NCBI GenBank assembly: GCA_910588855.1
Contig: CAJUSR010000004.1
Coordinates: forward strand, 124,001-188,000
Length of the DNA: 64,000 nt
Direction: 5' to 3'
Source of the DNA: an uncultured Kineothrix sp.
GTDB lineage: Bacteria > Bacillota > Clostridia > Lachnospirales > Lachnospiraceae
Below the pieces are notes generated by a model. That model was not told the origin of the DNA and ran no database searches. It worked only from the letters and a program-made list of their open reading frames with translations. Both the position numbers and the translations under genes were made by a program. Positions within the stretch are counted from its first letter, which is position 1; each line of letters opens with the position of its first letter. Shown here in pieces: positions 60,546 to 64,000 of the stretch.

Positions 60546-62015
60546 ATGGATTTAAGGAAGATAAGAGGGGCTGCAGACCGGTATTTCGTAAACTTTGCGG
60601 TTCTTTTCGTAGCTTGGGGTGGAATGTTTAGACGTTCCTTTAACTGCGATACACTGGCACATATGGTGAACACGAGAGAGGATATCGACATTATGATGAA
60701 TCATGGGAGATATCTGACAGCGCTGCAGGATTGGCTGCTGTATCAGGTTGGCCTTTCTACCGTAACCCATACAGGGGTAACGGCGATGGTGGAGGTAGCA
60801 ATATTGGCTGTTGCGGTCTGCATCATACAGCGTTGTTTTGAGGAAAAAATCGGGAAGCCTTCTGGTATATATGAGAAGCTTGCATGGATATCCATAACAT
60901 CCTTGCTTTTTTCCAATGTACTGTTTGCAGAGTCCTTTATGTTCGGGGAATGTGCATTGATGTTCGGTATGGCATATTTTTTGGCGACCGTGGGGATATG
61001 GGCGTTTACGAAGAAAAGATACCCTCTTGCCCTGCTGTTTTTCTTCCTTTCGACGACAGAATATCAGGCAGCGGTGATTTATGCCGCAATCGTCCTTTCC
61101 GCATGGATTTTTATGGAAAATGAGTGCCGGATTACAGCAAAAACGGTAGTGCAGGAAATTATCTGCGGATGCATTACCATCGGCTCGGGCTGGCTGAATA
61201 TTTTAAGCTTGAGCATAGCGGCAAAGCTAGGGCTGGTGGCAGAGGCCGGAAGGTCGGCAAGTATCGGCAATGTGGTGGAAAAGGTGGGGATATGCTTAAG
61301 GGATTTTGGGCAGATATTGCTAAACAGCAGAGGGCTTTTGCCCCAAATAGGGCTGCCGTTTTTGGTTTTGTGCGTCAGCGGGGCAATTGTTATCCGGAAA
61401 TTTGTAAAAGAAAAGAAAATCCAATCCATCATCTATTATGTGCTGCTTGTGATTGGCATGATTGCCATGATGTATATCCTTTCAATGACACAATATCATA
61501 CAAGGACTTACCCAAGGTTTATCTGGACATTTTATGCGATACAATCCATGCTTTTACTTATCGCTTTTTGGCTCCTGTCCAAGAAGGGGAAAGAAATCCT
61601 TTGCTATTTGTGCTGCGGCTATTTGCTGATTCATTTATTGTTCTGCAATATTATCGTCAGTAACCATATGGTAAGTAATACATTGGATAAAACTTATGCG
61701 ATGATGGTCTATGAGAAAATCGTGGCGTATGAGGAGGCGACAGGGGAGACGGTGACAAAGATTGCTGTAGTAAATGACATTGATTGCCCCTTCAGCTACA
61801 ATAACGTATATTATAAAACAGACCAAATCAATGAGCGGGCGTTGGGAACCGTATCGAATACTTTAGTGAATGTAGTGACCGGAAGGGATTTTGAAAAGGT
61901 GCCGATGGATGAAACCGTTTACCAGACTTACTTTGAAGGGAAGAATTGGGATTACTTTGATGCTGCCGAACAATTGGTGATTATCGGAGATACCGCATAT
62001 TGGGCAATCTTCTAG
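60546..62015 (+). CDS. GtrII-like membrane glucosyltransferase
   Basis: 490 residues, about 11 membrane helices, resembling the GtrC/GtrII (Glucos_trans_II) family that moves sugars from a lipid carrier onto surface polymers. Acidic residues in the first loop (NCDTLAHMVNTREDID) are in the expected active-site position, and the long C-terminal loop (residues 390-490) would be extracytoplasmic. TAAGGAGAGT precedes the ATG. Flanking gtrA/gtrB are missing. Confidence 0.7.
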   Translation: MDLRKIRGAADRYFVNFAVLFVAWGGMFRRSFNCDTLAHMVNTREDIDIMMNHGRYLTALQDWLLYQVGLSTVTHTGVTAMVEVAILAVAVCIIQRCFEEKIGKPSGIYEKLAWISITSLLFSNVLFAESFMFGECALMFGMAYFLATVGIWAFTKKRYPLALLFFFLSTTEYQAAVIYAAIVLSAWIFMENECRITAKTVVQEIICGCITIGSGWLNILSLSIAAKLGLVAEAGRSASIGNVVEKVGICLRDFGQILLNSRGLLPQIGLPFLVLCVSGAIVIRKFVKEKKIQSIIYYVLLVIGMIAMMYILSMTQYHTRTYPRFIWTFYAIQSMLLLIAFWLLSKKGKEILCYLCCGYLLIHLLFCNIIVSNHMVSNTLDKTYAMMVYEKIVAYEEATGETVTKIAVVNDIDCPFSYNNVYYKTDQINERALGTVSNTLVNVVTGRDFEKVPMDETVYQTYFEGKNWDYFDAAEQLVIIGDTAYWAIF

Positions 62016-62033
62016 GAAAATCTTGAGGAGGAA

Positions 62034-62117
62034 GATTGAAAAATAAAAATTTTCAATCTTAAGTTTGTGTCTGCGTAGCATCCACAAACTTAAAATGCGC
62101 AAAAAGCCGCGCAAAAA
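62034..62117 (+). repeat. Dispersed hairpin-pseudoknot element, copy 3 (before carA)
   Basis: TTAAGTTTGTG (62059-62069) pairs perfectly with CACAAACTTAA (62083-62093); CTGCGTAGC (62071-62079) pairs partly with GCCGCGCA (62106-62113). An AAGATTGAAAA/TTTTCAATCTT hairpin lies in front. Confidence 0.72.
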
Positions 62118-62199
62118 TGAGGAAAAAATGATATGCTATAATAAACCAATTTTGGACAAAGATAAGTTGCGCCGGACAGGGCGCGGGAAAGGAGAAAAG

Positions 62200-63321
62200 A
62201 TGCGGGCATTTCTTATTTTAGAAGACGGTACTGTTTTGGAAGGAACGCACATTGGTGCCGAAAAAGAAGTTATCAGCGAAATTGTATTTAATACTTCGAT
62301 GGCTGGGTACACCGAAGTGCTGACAGACCCATCATATGCCGGGCAGGCGGTCTGTATGACCTATCCGTTGATTGGAAATTACGGGGTTTGCAGGGAAGAT
62401 ATGGAATCTAAGCAGCCGTGGATAGATGGATTGATTGTCAGGGAATTGTCCCGGATAGGGAGTAATTTCCGCATGGATGTAACTTTGCAGCAGTTCTTGG
62501 AAGAATATGGGATACCGGGCATCGCAGGAATCGATACGAGGGCATTGACGAAAACGCTCCGGGAAAAAGGTACGATGAACGGCATGATTACAACAAACAA
62601 AGAATATTGCCCGGAGGATATCCTTCCCCGTTTAAAAGAATACAGCCCCGGTAAGGTAGTGGAAAAAGTGACATGTGGGCACAAGATGGAAAAGAAAGCG
62701 GATTTATCTGAAGCGGATATGGGGCGTCGATATGAAAAAAAAGGCAGAGGGAAGAGGGTAGCCCTAATGGACTTTGGGGCAAAAGATAATATTGCGGATT
62801 CCCTTTTAAAAAGAGGATGCAGCGTGACGGTTTACCCGGCGATGACCAAAGCGAAAGAAATTTTATCGGACAAGCCGGATGGCATTATGTTGAGCAATGG
62901 ACCGGGAGACCCAAAGGAATGTACTTCTATTATCGAAGAAATCAGGAAAATCTATGAATCGGACGTTCCTGTATTTGCCATATGCCTTGGGCATCAGTTG
63001 ATGGCATTGGCAACAGGGGCGGATACTTATAAAATGAAATACGGGCATCGGGGAGGGAACCATCCGGTAAAGGACTTGCAGACAGGAAGAGTATATATTT
63101 CTTCCCAAAATCATGGGTATGTGGTGGATGCCGGGAAGATTGACCCGAAGGTGGCCGTACCTGCTTTTATAAATGTAAACGATGGAACGAACGAGGGTCT
63201 TGCATATACAGGAAAAAATATTTTTACGGTACAGTTCCATCCGGAAGCTTGCCCGGGCCCTCAGGATTCCGGCTATTTGTTTGACCGGTTTATGAAGATG
63301 ATGGAAGGAGCGTGGGTATAA
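62200..63321 (+). CDS. carA: Carbamoyl-phosphate synthase small subunit
   Basis: 373 residues from ATG 62200 after GGAGAAAAG; upstream in-frame codons lie in the leader. It supplies ammonia from glutamine: catalytic Cys in FAICLGHQL, His and Glu in VQFHPEACPGP. Needed for both arginine and pyrimidine synthesis. Ends one base before carB. Confidence 0.95.
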   Translation: MRAFLILEDGTVLEGTHIGAEKEVISEIVFNTSMAGYTEVLTDPSYAGQAVCMTYPLIGNYGVCREDMESKQPWIDGLIVRELSRIGSNFRMDVTLQQFLEEYGIPGIAGIDTRALTKTLREKGTMNGMITTNKEYCPEDILPRLKEYSPGKVVEKVTCGHKMEKKADLSEADMGRRYEKKGRGKRVALMDFGAKDNIADSLLKRGCSVTVYPAMTKAKEILSDKPDGIMLSNGPGDPKECTSIIEEIRKIYESDVPVFAICLGHQLMALATGADTYKMKYGHRGGNHPVKDLQTGRVYISSQNHGYVVDAGKIDPKVAVPAFINVNDGTNEGLAYTGKNIFTVQFHPEACPGPQDSGYLFDRFMKMMEGAWV

Positions 63322-63322
63322 A

Positions 63323-64000
63323 ATGCCAAAAAACCCTAAAATAAAAAAGGTATTGGTGATTGGCTCCGGGCCAATTGTAATCGGTCAGGCAGCGGAATTT
63401 GACTATGCAGGTACACAGGCATGCCGTTCGCTGAAAGAAGAGGGGATAGAAGTCGTTCTGGTAAATTCCAATCCAGCGACAATTATGACCGACCGGGATA
63501 TTGCGGATAAGGTGTATATTGAGCCGCTGACGGCAAAGGTATTGGAACAGATTATTGAAAAGGAAAAACCGGACAGCGTGTTGCCCACTTTGGGCGGGCA
63601 GGCAGGTTTAAATCTGGGCATGGAATTGGAAGAATCCGGCTTTCTGGAAAATCATAAAGTCACTCTTTTGGGTACGAGTGCAAAAACTATCCGGAAGGCG
63701 GAAGACCGGCTGGAATTTAAAGAAACGATGGAAAAAATCGGTGAACCGTGTGCCGCTTCCCTAGTGGTGGAAAAAATAGAGGACGGGGTCGCTTTTGCAA
63801 AAAAGATAGGATATCCGGTGGTACTGCGCCCGGCATATACGTTGGGCGGTTCCGGCGGCGGGATTGCCCATCACCAGGGGGAACTGGAAGAGATTTTACA
63901 GAACGGGCTGCGTTTGTCCAGGGTAGGGCAGGTGCTGGTGGAACGGTGCATTTCAGGATGGAAAGAGATTGAATATGAGGTGATGCGCGACAGTGCGGGC
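63323..64000 (+). CDS. carB: Carbamoyl-phosphate synthase large subunit (partial)
   Basis: First 226 residues; the gene runs past the right edge. MPKNPKIKKVLVIGSGPIVI, GQAAEFDYAGTQACRSLKEE and the ATP-grasp phrase VVLRPAYTLGGSGGGI identify it. It forms carbamoyl phosphate with CarA. Confidence 0.96.
   Translation, partial: MPKNPKIKKVLVIGSGPIVIGQAAEFDYAGTQACRSLKEEGIEVVLVNSNPATIMTDRDIADKVYIEPLTAKVLEQIIEKEKPDSVLPTLGGQAGLNLGMELEESGFLENHKVTLLGTSAKTIRKAEDRLEFKETMEKIGEPCAASLVVEKIEDGVAFAKKIGYPVVLRPAYTLGGSGGGIAHHQGELEEILQNGLRLSRVGQVLVERCISGWKEIEYEVMRDSAG

Overview
The window joins two very different stretches of DNA. Bases 1 to about 28,400 are AT-rich, tightly packed, nearly all on the + strand and mostly of unknown function: an integrated, phage-like mobile element cut by the left window edge. 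From about 28,470 to the end the sequence is more GC-rich and is ordinary chromosome of a low-to-mid GC Firmicute. The gene set (pyrE, purE-M-N-D, clpC behind a YtrA-type GntR regulator, radA, lspA, tRNA-Trp, purL, carAB) and the many strong AGGAGG-type ribosome sites suggest a gut Clostridia, most likely Lachnospiraceae (inference).

Mobile element. 1-2,240: three small virion-like or unknown genes, the last with a bacterial Ig-like domain, then a terminator. 2,290-4,195: a promoter overlapped by two LexA (SOS) box-like sites, a structured leader, a Cys-rich mini-protein, and a type III (TubRZ-like) partition pair flanked by an exact 17-bp direct repeat. 4,323-7,513: small regulators, including an HTH protein, a LexA DNA-binding domain without its protease half, and a cold-shock-like fusion. 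7,600-11,600: a damaged or recoded stretch with a helicase-like P-loop ATPase whose frame continues past a TAG and a TGA, an Abi-alpha (DUF4393) abortive-infection candidate on the opposite strand, and broken HTH genes. 11,723-14,857: a ~1,044-residue single-chain protein with the DFDGD catalytic motif of two-barrel RNA polymerases (YonO/QDE-1 type). 16,600-26,737: scaffold, major capsid protein, small regulators, a giant tape-measure protein and two small tail genes. 26,881-28,381: terminator, excisionase-like gene and tyrosine integrase, ending about 90 bp before pyrE. No terminase, portal, tail-tube or lysis gene is visible; they may lie left of the window.

How the element may work (inference): TubRZ would let it segregate as a plasmid after excision, its own RNA polymerase would transcribe a gene class, and the SOS-box promoter with a non-cleavable LexA-like protein would link its state to DNA damage. 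Many of its genes place TTG, ATA, ATC or ACG where a well-spaced ATG is expected, and many gene junctions carry compact hairpins whose wobble pairs fit only the + strand RNA.

Chromosome. 28,473-31,884: pyrE, two small membrane proteins, an M29-type aminopeptidase. 32,027-37,579: purE, purM-purN-purD, a zinc-ribbon/HTH protein and an SH3-domain surface protein. 37,648-46,214: GntR-clpC, radA and a heterodimeric ABC exporter. 46,442-54,398: lspA, tRNA-Trp, repeats, a LacI regulator, VanZ-like protein, OFA-family transporter, a large cyclic-nucleotide-binding protein and a TetR regulator. 54,552-64,000: two AstE/AspA-like deacylases, purL, a structured leader RNA, a GtrII-like glycosyltransferase, carA and the start of carB. 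A dispersed ~100-bp element that folds as a hairpin plus pseudoknot sits directly before purM, radA and carA.
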